A stretch of 12,475 bases of DNA from CAYPOY01 sp964412395 (GTDB taxonomy: Bacteria > Chloroflexota > Anaerolineae > B4-G1). The notes beneath the pieces are model-generated. The model was not told the origin of the DNA and did no database searches. It worked only from the letters and a program-made list of their open reading frames with translations. The position numbers and the translations under genes were made by a program. The stretch's first letter is position 1. Each line of letters opens with the position of its first letter. Shown here one piece after another: positions 12,474-12,475 of the stretch. The stretch covers positions 1 to 12,475 of the forward strand of contig CAYPOY010000134.1 in NCBI GenBank assembly GCA_964412395.1, given 5' to 3'.

Positions 12474-12475
12474 CC

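Overview
The window reads as GC-rich bacterial DNA, all coding on the + strand. The gene families suggest Chloroflexota, probably an Anaerolineae-like lineage. That placement is an inference from the DUF3160 protein, the run of very large GT-C membrane glycosyltransferases and the abundance of 7-8 bp tandem arrays; no rRNA or other marker gene is present.

Layout: positions 3-1457 hold the 3' part of a DUF3160 protein whose start lies before the window. A strong Rho-independent terminator (1476-1508) ends it. A plausible promoter (1519-1547) then starts a tightly packed operon of four large multi-membrane-span genes running to 12389: a GT39-type transferase (1546-4467), a second one (4464-6701), a PTPS-related/YfhO-like membrane protein (6708-9929) and a third GT39-type protein (9926 to about 12389). 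The junctions are a GTGA overlap, a gap of a few bases and an ATGA overlap. Each protein has an N-terminal polytopic GT-C-like core with an early acidic motif, followed by one to three copies of a similar beta-rich soluble module, about eight copies in the operon. Together they probably decorate a cell-surface glycan, glycolipid or glycoprotein from lipid-linked sugars; the acceptor cannot be read from the sequence.

The most striking feature is not a gene. The operon is studded with about sixteen short tandem arrays of 7-bp or 8-bp units, all inside coding sequence. I see none in the upstream DUF3160 gene. Neither period is a multiple of three, so gain or loss of one unit shifts the reading frame. 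The commonest units, read on the coding strand, have no stop codon in any frame. In the last gene the reading frame is broken by exactly one base (mod 3) at a 19-unit heptamer array (11139-11271). Removing one heptamer would rejoin the two halves into a single ORF of about 818 residues. This makes the gene a strong candidate for a slippage-driven on/off switch, captured here in the off state, unless it is an assembly error in the repeat. Arrays also sit directly after the start codons of the third and fourth operon genes.

The window ends with a 25-bp direct repeat and a long hairpin (12386-12473), probably the transcription end of the operon.
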